Positions 36,944 to 45,754 of a stretch of 64,000 nucleotides of DNA are shown here, in pieces (position 1 is the stretch's first letter; each line of letters begins with the position of its first letter). The translations under genes and the position numbers were made by a program. This stretch comes from Arundinibacter roseus (GTDB lineage Bacteria; Bacteroidota; Bacteroidia; Cytophagales; Spirosomataceae), in contig NZ_SMJU01000007.1 in the NCBI RefSeq assembly GCF_004348825.1, positions 124,001 to 188,000 of the forward strand, given 5' to 3'. The notes below the pieces were generated by a model. The model ran no database searches, had not been told where the DNA came from, and saw only the letters and a program-made list of their open reading frames with translations.

Positions 36944-38271
36944 ATTTAAGTTCTCTATTTCATCTATTCAATAATCTCCGATACTCGGCGGGTATAGCCA
37001 TGATGTTTAATGGCTTTCCAATCGTGTTTTTTATTCGGGACACTTTGCATATCGGACCAGCGAGTAATGTTTTTACGGCATTTTTCTTTGCTTTGGCACT
37101 TATATTGATGACGCCAACGCACCTCTTTATCCGATTATATAAGCCCAATGTAGTGCTGCTCAAATACGCAGTTCTGTTTCTTGCATTGGCACTTTACCAT
37201 TTTTTTATCTTCAACAATACTGGGTTTGATTGGTTTGTAGAACTTGGAAACTTTGGCTTTACGTTTGCCTTCCTTTTCATGCTTATTCACGTTCCCAATC
37301 ATGTCAAAGATACGCTCGTTCCTATCTTGTTCATTTTCGCTTTTTTCTCAAACCTAACCCTTATTTATTCTCTTTTAACTGATCCAAACTGGAAATTGGG
37401 AATGCGTGCGGCTGTAACTTTTGAGAATGCAGGCGCTCAGGAAGGTGGAAACCCTCACATTGCCGCCCGAAATGGTTTGGTGTGTCTCTTAACGGCTTTC
37501 GTGCTCATGTGGACCTATAAGAATGTTCTTATTCGTCTCTTTTTGATATGTTCAATCCTGATAAGTATTGGAGTTTTGGTGCTAGCTCAGGTAAAATCAA
37601 GCCTGCTCGCCTTGGGTTTGATTGCCGGTTTTTTCCTCGTTTTCAACGTAACGCTTGTCAAGACAATTCAGGCTGCAAAGGCCCTATTCAGTCTTCGGAA
37701 CATTTTAGTTGTGGTAGTAATGGTAGTCCTTCTTAATTTCTTACTAAACAGATTCAGCGACTTTTATAGTGTTTTAGTAGGCTATTGGGCAGGATTTGAA
37801 AATAAGATCATGGACATAGTTTTCACTGCCTTTGGTTTAAAAATTTCTGAAACTGCCAGTGTTGATGCCTCTGCTATGGGCCGGGTAACTAGTTTTATTT
37901 ATTTCCAAAAAGCATTTTTATCACCCGAAATTCTATTTGTTGGTCGTGGATACAAGGATTATTTTATGGATGTCCCGCTCGTAGAGGCCATTATTAATCA
38001 TGGTATTTTTGGCTTTATCTTTTTTGGCGGTTTTAATTTATATCTGCTGATTTACACCATTCGTGAGATACGAAATCCGACCAATCCGCTTACTTTATTT
38101 CTGGCGTACTTTTTCGTTTATTTCACAATTCTGCTTATTTCCAATGGTCGTCCTTACGATGTTTCCTTTTGGTTTCCATACGCAGTTATGATTCGTTTCC
38201 TTGGCATTCATTATTTGGATGCTAGTAATAAGCCACTTGAAAATCAAGAACTTGTTACTTCTAGTTCGTAG
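36940..38271 (+). CDS. O-antigen ligase/polymerase-like membrane protein
   Basis: A 443-residue protein with about 10-12 membrane segments and a large periplasmic loop around residues 280-330 (including KISETASVDASAMGRVTSFIYFQKAF), the layout of WaaL/Wzy proteins. In an ABC-exported system a ligase that moves the glycan from its lipid carrier to lipid A core is the simplest role. No flippase (Wzx) gene is in the locus, which argues against a classical Wzy role. It is convergent with, and overlaps by 11 bases, the gene at 38261-39988. Confidence 0.75.
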   Translation: MNLSSLFHLFNNLRYSAGIAMMFNGFPIVFFIRDTLHIGPASNVFTAFFFALALILMTPTHLFIRLYKPNVVLLKYAVLFLALALYHFFIFNNTGFDWFVELGNFGFTFAFLFMLIHVPNHVKDTLVPILFIFAFFSNLTLIYSLLTDPNWKLGMRAAVTFENAGAQEGGNPHIAARNGLVCLLTAFVLMWTYKNVLIRLFLICSILISIGVLVLAQVKSSLLALGLIAGFFLVFNVTLVKTIQAAKALFSLRNILVVVVMVVLLNFLLNRFSDFYSVLVGYWAGFENKIMDIVFTAFGLKISETASVDASAMGRVTSFIYFQKAFLSPEILFVGRGYKDYFMDVPLVEAIINHGIFGFIFFGGFNLYLLIYTIREIRNPTNPLTLFLAYFFVYFTILLISNGRPYDVSFWFPYAVMIRFLGIHYLDASNKPLENQELVTSSS

Positions 38272-39988
38272 AAATTGGAATTTCTGCTTTGTAACAATAA
38301 TAAGGCGCGTGTAAATCGTTGGTAAAAACCTGAATTGGCTCTCGATCGTCCAGGCGAATATCCGTTATAAAATAGTCGTACTTTCCTTGCTTAAAGTCTT
38401 CGATTGCGGGTATCGTAGGCACACTGTGACTCGCAAGTTCAGTGTTATCAAGGTATACATCAATATCAAATGCTTTTTTCAGTTTTGGCTCGTCGTAATA
38501 TTTCAGTAAAATCTGATACTGAATTTCGTACAAACGTTCATCTTCAAAAGCAAACGAACGGGTAACATATGGTAATTGATCCGCTGCAATTTTAGAATTG
38601 CCCTTATTCCCCAGCAAATAATTTAGTTTATCAGCCATCTTTAAAGAATCGCGATTTTGCAAAAATTCCCTTTGCAAACACTCTTTTGTTTTGGGGACAA
38701 AAAGTTCAAGGTCAGGATGAATCAACAATCGGGATTGATCGGGTAAACTCAAAATATAGGTATAAGCCGCCTCAACGGTAGAGGGCGTATGACTCCTCTG
38801 CTGGAATTTTACATATTCAGTAAGATTGGAGCCAATAATTATTGTGGTTAGTACAAGAGCAAGGTATTTTCCGTAAACACCAATACTATTTGCAACAAAT
38901 CCAATTCCGAGGGCAATCACAATGATTGTTAGCACACCGGCAGGCAGTACGTGTGTATCGTATATTTTGGCTGAACGAAGTACCAAGAATAGGAATACCA
39001 GCCAATTGCCGAGTAAAATCAGATAAAAGAATTTACGTCTTTTAAACAGAACCCAAGCCCCGGGCAGACACAGAAAAATGACGAGATAGTTTACAGGGTT
39101 CATAAAGTAAATCCTGATAAACTCCATGTTGAAAAGAGTTGCCATTGGCTTATCCTGCATTTTGGCTAGAATTCCGCCAATAAAGGACTTTAAAACCACC
39201 AAAGGATCTGTAATTAGAAATGGACATAATAAAATAAAAATGCCAATTACCAGCAAAAAAGCCTGAAACGTTGTTTTCCAGCGCGCTTGTGGTAAAGCGA
39301 AAAAGATTCCTGCCAAAAGAATTGGCGCCACAAAAACAAATAGTAGCCTTTCTGCTAAGATCACGGCGAACATTGCTGCAAAGCCAAAAGCCTGTTGGCG
39401 CGTAATGCGCTCAGTAAATACCAGTTGTGCCAGCAAATACATAAATAAACTTCCTGATATTGCCTCAGGTCGCAACACGGGTGCATTAAACCAAATTACG
39501 TAGGAAGTTATGGATATGAATACGAGCACATGACGGGTAGTTCCTTCCAATAAATCATGACGGCTTTGGTAAATGAATCGGATAAATAAAATCAGGATTA
39601 TACCGACGACCACCAATTGTATCGTTCTTCCTGCAAGCAAGAATTCTTTTCTGGATAGAAAGTAGTGATAGGCTTGCCAGTCAAATTGTTCAAATATTCC
39701 CATCATGCCGTTTACCTCGCCTATGTTAGTGCCGATTTGATACACGACACTTACGCCAAACAGTACAAAGAAGGTGAGTAAGCTTGGGGTCGCCGGCCAA
39801 TCCAGGCACCGTGGCGTATTGCCATACCACAAAAACACTCCTGAATCGGCTATGTAGTTTTCATCAACGGTAAAATATCCAAAAAAAGGAGAAGCCAGAA
39901 CGCTTTGATAAAAGGTATATAACCAAATCAAAGCTAAGGTTACACAAGCAAAAAGGAATGGTAAATTGAACCTTTTAGGATAAGTCAT
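38261..39988 (-). CDS. large polytopic membrane protein of GT-C/ArnT-like layout, opposite strand
   Basis: A 575-residue protein with about ten membrane helices and a soluble C-terminal tail (about 415-575). The first loop (YFTVDENYIADSGVFLWYGNTPRCLDWPATPS) carries acidic residues where GT39 enzymes bind the donor lipid sugar. It is the only minus-strand gene in the polysaccharide locus and splits it into two units. Its role could be to add a side sugar from a polyprenyl donor; that is inference. A divergent promoter region lies upstream. Confidence 0.7.
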   Translation of the reverse strand: MTYPKRFNLPFLFACVTLALIWLYTFYQSVLASPFFGYFTVDENYIADSGVFLWYGNTPRCLDWPATPSLLTFFVLFGVSVVYQIGTNIGEVNGMMGIFEQFDWQAYHYFLSRKEFLLAGRTIQLVVVGIILILFIRFIYQSRHDLLEGTTRHVLVFISITSYVIWFNAPVLRPEAISGSLFMYLLAQLVFTERITRQQAFGFAAMFAVILAERLLFVFVAPILLAGIFFALPQARWKTTFQAFLLVIGIFILLCPFLITDPLVVLKSFIGGILAKMQDKPMATLFNMEFIRIYFMNPVNYLVIFLCLPGAWVLFKRRKFFYLILLGNWLVFLFLVLRSAKIYDTHVLPAGVLTIIVIALGIGFVANSIGVYGKYLALVLTTIIIGSNLTEYVKFQQRSHTPSTVEAAYTYILSLPDQSRLLIHPDLELFVPKTKECLQREFLQNRDSLKMADKLNYLLGNKGNSKIAADQLPYVTRSFAFEDERLYEIQYQILLKYYDEPKLKKAFDIDVYLDNTELASHSVPTIPAIEDFKQGKYDYFITDIRLDDREPIQVFTNDLHAPYYCYKAEIPISTN

Positions 39989-40022
39989 TTCGTAAGAAGT
40001 GAGGTCTTAATGGAAAGTAGTT

Positions 40023-40055
40023 CTAAATTTGCAATGCAATTTTTCACAAATTTAG
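40023..40055. promoter_or_regulatory. symmetric divergent promoter pair
   Basis: CTAAATTTG (40023-40031) and CAAATTTAG (40047-40055) are exact reverse complements, 15 bases apart. Each contains a perfect TAnnTTTG box, one on each strand, placed 33 bases before the SGNH gene and 58 bases before the minus-strand membrane gene. Both transcripts would start within the spacer. The symmetry could also serve a dimeric regulator. Confidence 0.6.
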
Positions 40056-40064
40056 GAAAGCTTA

Positions 40065-41021
40065 ATGCTGAAATTCACCGTACGGATCATTATTTTTCTG
40101 ATCCTGCTTCTGATCTCAGGGGAATTGGTCCTCCGCTATGTCTATGGTTTTTGCAGTGCACCACTCTATATTTCAGATCCTGATTTTGAATACATATATG
40201 CTCCAAATCAGGATGTTGTGCGGTTTGGAAATCGGATAAAGACCAATGAATTTTCGATGCGCAATGAGCCCATTCAGGAATCAGATACTACCGTTATTTT
40301 ATTGGTAGGTGACTCGGTCGTGCTTGGCGGAAGCCTTACAGACAACGATAGCCTGGCTTCTACAATGCTCGAAAAACGGCTTTCTCAAACATTGGACCGA
40401 CGAGTACGTGTTCTAAATATTGCAGCCGGCTCGTGGGGACCTGATAATGTCGCTGCCTATTTAAAGAAATATGGCTTGTTTAATGCCGACCTGATTTGCC
40501 TCGTAGCGAGTAGTCATGATGCACATGACAACATGGATCATGCCTATCAATTGGTAGGTGTAGATCCAAACTTGCCTGACAAACAGTTTGATTGGGCATG
40601 GCATGAGCTTTGGGTTCGTTATTTGTATCCAAGATATATAAAAGAATACACCGAAGGTGATATCTACTTTGCCCCCAAAGCAGCCCCTGCGCAGGAGCCG
40701 GGTATTCATAAAAATGGAATTGGTTTTAATCCCGGTTTTGGACAATTGGCGCAGATGGCCCGCGAGGCAGGAATCCCGTTTTTTATTTTCCTGCACCCCG
40801 AAATTTCAGAAATTGAGTTTGGAAATTACAATGGGGAAGGAAGAGAAATTATCCAATTTGCCGAACGCGACAGTATCCGACTCATCAAAGAGCTTGATTT
40901 GGGTACTTCCGTGAACTTCTATCGGGAAAATGATGTGGTTCACTATAATAAGGATGGGCAGTTGTTTTTGGCTAATAAACTATATCCACTTTTTCTCGAA
41001 TACCTTAAACCTCAGCCTTGA
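40065..41021 (+). CDS. SGNH/GDSL-type hydrolase, membrane anchored
   Basis: A 318-residue protein with an N-terminal membrane helix (about 5-23) and a periplasmic SGNH domain. GDS lies in LLVGDSVVLGGS (near residue 88), the second block in AAGSWGPDNVAAYL, and the catalytic DxxH in ENDVVHYNKDGQ near the C-terminus. Such proteins in polysaccharide loci add or remove O-acetyl groups. It is the first gene after the divergent promoter, and its stop is next to the start of the following glycosyltransferase. Confidence 0.82.
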   Translation: MLKFTVRIIIFLILLLISGELVLRYVYGFCSAPLYISDPDFEYIYAPNQDVVRFGNRIKTNEFSMRNEPIQESDTTVILLVGDSVVLGGSLTDNDSLASTMLEKRLSQTLDRRVRVLNIAAGSWGPDNVAAYLKKYGLFNADLICLVASSHDAHDNMDHAYQLVGVDPNLPDKQFDWAWHELWVRYLYPRYIKEYTEGDIYFAPKAAPAQEPGIHKNGIGFNPGFGQLAQMAREAGIPFFIFLHPEISEIEFGNYNGEGREIIQFAERDSIRLIKELDLGTSVNFYRENDVVHYNKDGQLFLANKLYPLFLEYLKPQP

Positions 41022-42166
41022 TGCGAATTTTGGTCATTCATAACCAACTTTGGGCGCACTATAAATCTGTTCTGTTTGAAGAGATTCATCAGGAAATTCG
41101 AAGCGAACACCCCATAAGTGAATTTTTAGTTGCACAAATTGCCCTTTATGAAAGTAGCCGGGCGGGTATGGGCAACGCTACCGAACAAATACCTTATAAG
41201 TACCCTTACGTAGTTTTATTTAACAAAAGCTTAGATTCGGTAACATTTTTTGAGCGAACCCGCAGCATTTTTAAGGCTTTCAATTCCTTCAAACCTGATG
41301 TATTGAACATTACCGGCTACTTTGATTGGGCACAGGTTCTTTTGCTTTTTTATGCCCGACTGTGTGGAGTTAAGGTTGTTTTATCCTCGGAATCATCGCA
41401 GGTTGACAAAACGAGATCTTTTCTTAAAGAAACCATCAAAAAAATAATTGTACACCGGGCAAATGCATTTTTTTGCTTTGGCAACACATCTGTCAGCTAT
41501 TTGAAATCATTAGGAATTTCAGACCAGAAAATTGCGGTGCGAAAAGCTGCCGTGGTTGATAATGAACGGATCAAGAAGCGGTATTTAAGCGTTAAGGCAC
41601 AAGAAAAGTCAGACTGTGAAACCCATTATTTTGTTTTTGTTGGCCGACTCGCTCCTGAAAAAAACCTGTTAATTTTACTAAAAGCCTATCAAACTTTTTT
41701 GAATCAAATCGGAAATACGGTTCCCTGGGGCTTACTTTTCGTTGGTGATGGCCCGGATCGAAAGCCGATGGAAGATTTTGCCAAAGCCAATTCATTATCC
41801 AAAGTAAAATTTACTGGTGCTGTTGGCTGGCAGGAAGTCCCCGAATGGCTCGCCAAAGCGGATGTACTCATTCTCCCTAGTCATTCAGAGCCTTGGGGCC
41901 TTGTGGTCAATGAAGCAATGATTTGCGGCATGCCGGTCCTGGTTTCCAAAAATTGCGGGTGCGCCGAAGACCTTGTCCAACATGGCCAAAATGGATTTTT
42001 GTTTGACCCGGCTGATCAACAAGCGTTGGTACAGGCCATGCTTTTTTATCAAAAATATCCTGAAAAAATAGAAAGTCATGGCCTACAATCCATGGACATA
42101 ATTGCTGGCTTTTCTCCTGAAAAAGTAGCAAAAGAAATGGTGGCATGTTACCACTCCCTAAGTTAA
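41021..42166 (+). CDS. glycosyltransferase family 4 protein
   Basis: A 381-residue GT-B enzyme from the ATG at 41021 (an in-frame TTG lies 3 bases upstream). The donor domain shows FVGRLAPEKNL, FVGDGPDRKPME and the EX7E motif in LPSHSEPWGLVVNEAMICGMPVLVS. It would transfer a sugar from a nucleotide donor to the growing lipid-linked chain. Its start overlaps the preceding stop by one base. Confidence 0.92.
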   Translation: MRILVIHNQLWAHYKSVLFEEIHQEIRSEHPISEFLVAQIALYESSRAGMGNATEQIPYKYPYVVLFNKSLDSVTFFERTRSIFKAFNSFKPDVLNITGYFDWAQVLLLFYARLCGVKVVLSSESSQVDKTRSFLKETIKKIIVHRANAFFCFGNTSVSYLKSLGISDQKIAVRKAAVVDNERIKKRYLSVKAQEKSDCETHYFVFVGRLAPEKNLLILLKAYQTFLNQIGNTVPWGLLFVGDGPDRKPMEDFAKANSLSKVKFTGAVGWQEVPEWLAKADVLILPSHSEPWGLVVNEAMICGMPVLVSKNCGCAEDLVQHGQNGFLFDPADQQALVQAMLFYQKYPEKIESHGLQSMDIIAGFSPEKVAKEMVACYHSLS

Positions 42167-42176
42167 TTCCCTGATT

Positions 42177-43331
42177 ATGAAAATTTTAAATATCTGTGCA
42201 TATACCTGGGCGATTGGAGGACCGGCACGAATTATATATGACCACACCGCCGAAGCACTAAAAAATGGACATGAGGTGACAATCCTAAGCCCGATGTCGC
42301 CCGGTGATAAAATGTATGAAGCACCCGAAGGAGCAAAGTTGGTTCCCTGCCGAAGAACTACCCCGATAAGTTCAATATATCGGGAATTTTCGCTTGATCT
42401 TTATAAATATCTCAAAAATCACATGCACGAATATGACTTGATCCATATTCATGGCATCTGGCATTTTGGAAGTCTAGCTCCTTTTCTCATCAGGCACAAT
42501 CTACCGATTGTCATCACAATTCACGGATTGTTGGATCAATGGGCAGTCAGGCATAGCAAATGGAAAAAAGATTTGGTTACTTTTTTATACCAAAAAAAGA
42601 TCTTGGCAAAAGCGGATGTTATCCATGTTAATAATACGGACGAAGTAAATGACGTGGTTCGGTACCTCGGATTTAAGCCCAAAAACCTGGTCATTATTCC
42701 AAACGGAATGAAGTTTGATGAATTTTGGCAAATGCCTGAACAGGGAACTTTTCGTGCCCGTTTCTCGCTGCCAACTCAGCAGAAAATGATTCTGTTTATG
42801 GGGAGGCTAAACATAAAAAAAGGGTTGGATTTACTACTACCGGCTTTTGCTGCCTATCATAAGGCACACCCGGATTCCTTCTTGGTATTGGCCGGACCGG
42901 ACGACGGTTATCTTGCGGAGACCCAAAAGTTCATTGTCGAGAATGCTCTCGAACAATCAATTCATCTGGTAGGAATGCTCACAGGCTCGCTAAAAAAAGC
43001 GGCTCTTGGCGATGCAGACTTGTTTGTGTTACCGTCTTACTCCGAAGGTTTCTCAATTGCCGTCATGGAAGCGATGGCTGCCCGTGTACCAGCTCTCGTC
43101 TCGGATCGCGTTGGATTCGGAGAATATATTCAAAAGTACGATGCTGCTTATCTCACGCCCCTCACCGTTCAGGGAGTAACCGAAGGATTATTCACGGTTT
43201 TGCAAAATGAAGCCTTGCGCCTGTCTTATCCTCCGAAGGCCTATGCCATGCTGAAAGAAAACTTTGAAATATCAGTTGTCGCAAAAACAATGCTGACGGC
43301 CTACGAATCTGCTATGACCGGCAAGTCTTAG
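42177..43331 (+). CDS. glycosyltransferase family 4 protein
   Basis: A 384-residue GT-B enzyme of the PimB/WcaL-like GT4 group. The N-terminal GGPARII loop contacts the acceptor; the donor domain has MGRLNIKKGLDLLLPAF and LPSYSEGFSIAVMEAMAARVPALVS with the EX7E acids. It lies 10 bases after another GT4 gene, yet the two are only distantly similar, so they likely make different linkages. Confidence 0.92.
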   Translation: MKILNICAYTWAIGGPARIIYDHTAEALKNGHEVTILSPMSPGDKMYEAPEGAKLVPCRRTTPISSIYREFSLDLYKYLKNHMHEYDLIHIHGIWHFGSLAPFLIRHNLPIVITIHGLLDQWAVRHSKWKKDLVTFLYQKKILAKADVIHVNNTDEVNDVVRYLGFKPKNLVIIPNGMKFDEFWQMPEQGTFRARFSLPTQQKMILFMGRLNIKKGLDLLLPAFAAYHKAHPDSFLVLAGPDDGYLAETQKFIVENALEQSIHLVGMLTGSLKKAALGDADLFVLPSYSEGFSIAVMEAMAARVPALVSDRVGFGEYIQKYDAAYLTPLTVQGVTEGLFTVLQNEALRLSYPPKAYAMLKENFEISVVAKTMLTAYESAMTGKS

Positions 43332-43382
43332 CCTTGTTTCAAGCCCGATTCATTACTTTTGCAACAGTCACAACTAGAACTC

Positions 43383-44312
43383 ATGGTAGATATTTCGATA
43401 ATTATTCTAACCCATAACGAATCAAAGCATATTGGACGGTGCATCGGAAGTCTGAAAACCCTGACCAACAAAATATTTATTGTTGATTCGTTTTCTACCG
43501 ACAATACCGTTGAGATCGCTACCGGGCTAGGAGCAGTGGTTGTGCAAAATCCCTGGGTTTCCTATGCCTTTCAGTTTAACTTCGGGATTGAGCATTGCCC
43601 TTTTAAAACTACCTGGCTTATGCGAATGGATGCCGACGAATACCTGACTCCCGAACTCGTGGCAGAACTTACCGATAAGTTGCCGCAGACCGGCTCAGAT
43701 ATTGCCGGTTTCTATATTAAGCGGCGTGTCATGTTTATGAATAAATGGATCAAAAATGGAGGCTACTACCCAATTTGGCTACTCCGCATTTGGCGACAGG
43801 GACTCGGAACCTGTGAAGAGTTGTGGATGGACGAACACATAAAGCTCCCCAAAGAGGCCCAAACCATCCAACTCAGTCATGATTTGGTAGATCACAATTT
43901 GAATAATCTTACCTGGTGGACGCAAAAACACAACCTCTATGCTACTCGGGAAGTAATTGATTTACTGAATATTAAGTATAATTTTGAAGAGAAAATAACG
44001 GTTACTCCTTCGCTTTGGGGGACTCAGGAACAACGAAAAAGATTCCTGAAAGTCAAATATGCAGGTCTTCCTTTATTTACAAGACCCTTTCTTTACTTTC
44101 TCTTTCGTTACTTTATAAAACTGGGATTTCTGGATGGAACCAAAGGGCTCATCTGGCATTTTTTACAGGGATTTTGGTACCGCTTTTTGGTCGATGCCAA
44201 AATTTATGAAGTGTATCACACAGCCGGAAAAAACAAACAAAAAATTATTGATCATTTTTTGACTGACTATGGAAAAGACCTCCGCAACCCGAACCGATCT
44301 GTCAAAATATGA
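43383..44312 (+). CDS. glycosyltransferase family 2 protein (WaaE/KdtX-like)
   Basis: A 309-residue enzyme from the ATG at 43383; the in-frame TTG at 43359 is less likely. ISIIILTHNESKHIGRCIGSL is the nucleotide-binding start, VDSFSTDNTVEIA follows, and the metal motif is MRMDADEY. The Asp-rich motif and the length resemble the WaaE/KdtX group. Its last 44 bases overlap the WcaF gene in another frame. Confidence 0.9.
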   Translation: MVDISIIILTHNESKHIGRCIGSLKTLTNKIFIVDSFSTDNTVEIATGLGAVVVQNPWVSYAFQFNFGIEHCPFKTTWLMRMDADEYLTPELVAELTDKLPQTGSDIAGFYIKRRVMFMNKWIKNGGYYPIWLLRIWRQGLGTCEELWMDEHIKLPKEAQTIQLSHDLVDHNLNNLTWWTQKHNLYATREVIDLLNIKYNFEEKITVTPSLWGTQEQRKRFLKVKYAGLPLFTRPFLYFLFRYFIKLGFLDGTKGLIWHFLQGFWYRFLVDAKIYEVYHTAGKNKQKIIDHFLTDYGKDLRNPNRSVKI

Positions 44313-44841
44313 CAATAGCTGGTACAAACCCGGAGGCTTGGTCAAACGCCTTGCCTGGTATTTGGTGGGTAGGCTGACTGTCAATACCTACCTGCCGTTT
44401 CCTGTATCTGTGAAAGTATTAGTTCTTCGAGTGTTTGGGGCAAAAATCGGTAAGTCGGTCATGATAAAGCCGAAGGTAAACATCAAATATCCCTGGTTCT
44501 TGACGATTGGCGAAAACGCCTGGATTGGTGAAAATGTGTGGATAGATAACCTCACGTATGTGACGATTGGGGCAAATTCCTGTCTATCTCAGGGAGCACT
44601 TTTATTAACCGGTAATCATAACTATAAAACCTCCACATTTGATTTAAGAGTTGATCCAATTGTTCTGGAAGATGGCGTATGGATTGGGGCAAAAGCGGTA
44701 GTGTGTCCGGGCGTGCATTGTGGGTCGCACGCCATGTTAACCGTGAACTCGGTGGCAACCAAAAATCTATCCGCCTACGGAATATACAGTGGGAATCCGG
44801 CTCAATTTAGCAGAAAAAGAAAGACAGGCCGTGAAAATTAG
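44269..44841 (+). CDS. WcaF-like colanic-acid-type acetyltransferase
   Basis: A 190-residue left-handed beta-helix acetyltransferase. The start LSKYDNSWYKPGG is the WcaF hallmark, followed by hexapeptide repeats (IGENAWIGENVWIDNLTYVTIGANSCLSQGALLLTGNH) and the closing IYSGNPAQ. It would O-acetylate a sugar of the repeat unit with acetyl-CoA. The hallmark lies within the part that overlaps the upstream glycosyltransferase or just after it, so the 44-base overlap seems real. Confidence 0.9.
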   Translation: MEKTSATRTDLSKYDNSWYKPGGLVKRLAWYLVGRLTVNTYLPFPVSVKVLVLRVFGAKIGKSVMIKPKVNIKYPWFLTIGENAWIGENVWIDNLTYVTIGANSCLSQGALLLTGNHNYKTSTFDLRVDPIVLEDGVWIGAKAVVCPGVHCGSHAMLTVNSVATKNLSAYGIYSGNPAQFSRKRKTGREN

Positions 44842-45577
44842 CATCATTACCGTCGTGTACAACGGCGAAAAAACTATTAGAGATACCATTAACTCTGTTC
44901 TGTCACAGGACTATTCTGATCTGGAATATATTGTGGTGGATGGCAAATCGGACGATAGTACCGTAGCAATTATCCAATCATTTGGCAATCAGATTACTAA
45001 ATTCATTTCTGAAAAAGATCAGGGGATATATGATGCCATGAACAAAGGTATTTCCCTGGCTACCGGTGATGTTATCGGACTTTTAAATGCGGACGATTTT
45101 TATGCTTCCAACTCAATTCTTTCTGAGGTGGCACAGAAATTTAGAGAGAGTGATGCTGATGCCGTTTACGGTGATCTGGACTACATTAATGTAGAAAATC
45201 CTATGCAAATTACCCGAAGCTGGAAAGCTGGACCTTACAAACACAATTACTTTATGTGGGGATGGATGCCCCCTCACCCAACCTTTTTTATTAAAAAAGA
45301 ATGGTATACCCGCTTTGGTGGATTTCGGCTGGATTTGAACACCGCAGCCGATTATGAGTTAATGCTCCGAATGATCCATAAGCTACATGCAAAACCTGTT
45401 TATATCCAAAAAGTACTGGTAAAAATGAGGGCAGGCGGTGCAAGTAATAATTCGTTACATAACAGGCTCTTAGCTAATCAAAGCGATGCAATGGCATGGA
45501 AAGTGAATGATATAAAACCTTATTTCTTCACAATTTGGTTAAAGCCGATTCGTAAAATATTACAATTTTTTGTCTAA
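44831..45577 (+). CDS. glycosyltransferase family 2 protein (WcaA-like)
   Basis: A 248-residue GT-A enzyme starting with GTG at 44831, 11 bases inside the WcaF gene; the family motif VKISIITVVYNGEKTIRDTI begins right there, and the longer in-frame GTG at 44789 would only add foreign residues. The nucleotide site is VVDGKSDDSTVAI and the metal motif is LNADDFY. It is the last gene of the compact glycosyltransferase run. Confidence 0.92.
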   Translation: MKISIITVVYNGEKTIRDTINSVLSQDYSDLEYIVVDGKSDDSTVAIIQSFGNQITKFISEKDQGIYDAMNKGISLATGDVIGLLNADDFYASNSILSEVAQKFRESDADAVYGDLDYINVENPMQITRSWKAGPYKHNYFMWGWMPPHPTFFIKKEWYTRFGGFRLDLNTAADYELMLRMIHKLHAKPVYIQKVLVKMRAGGASNNSLHNRLLANQSDAMAWKVNDIKPYFFTIWLKPIRKILQFFV

Positions 45578-45754
45578 ATTGCGGCAAAGAATGACATATT
45601 CCAACCATTTACTAAGTTTTTGAGTCTAATTACATAATCAGTTAGCACACTAACAACAAAATTTATCATCTTTGAATCGTTGTTAATTACTTACCTGCTA
45701 ATGACTTATGAAGATTTATCTTGAAGGCTAAAAATTAAACAAAACATTTTTGCC

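Noticed and set aside
36940-38271. Wzy polymerase of a Wzx/Wzy pathway
   Set aside because: No Wzx flippase gene is present and an ABC exporter is, so a ligase-like role is the better first guess; the polymerase role is not excluded.
21950-45577. Recently acquired genomic island
   Set aside because: No integrase, transposon, flanking tRNA or direct repeats were seen at the ends, and base composition does not look clearly different by eye.
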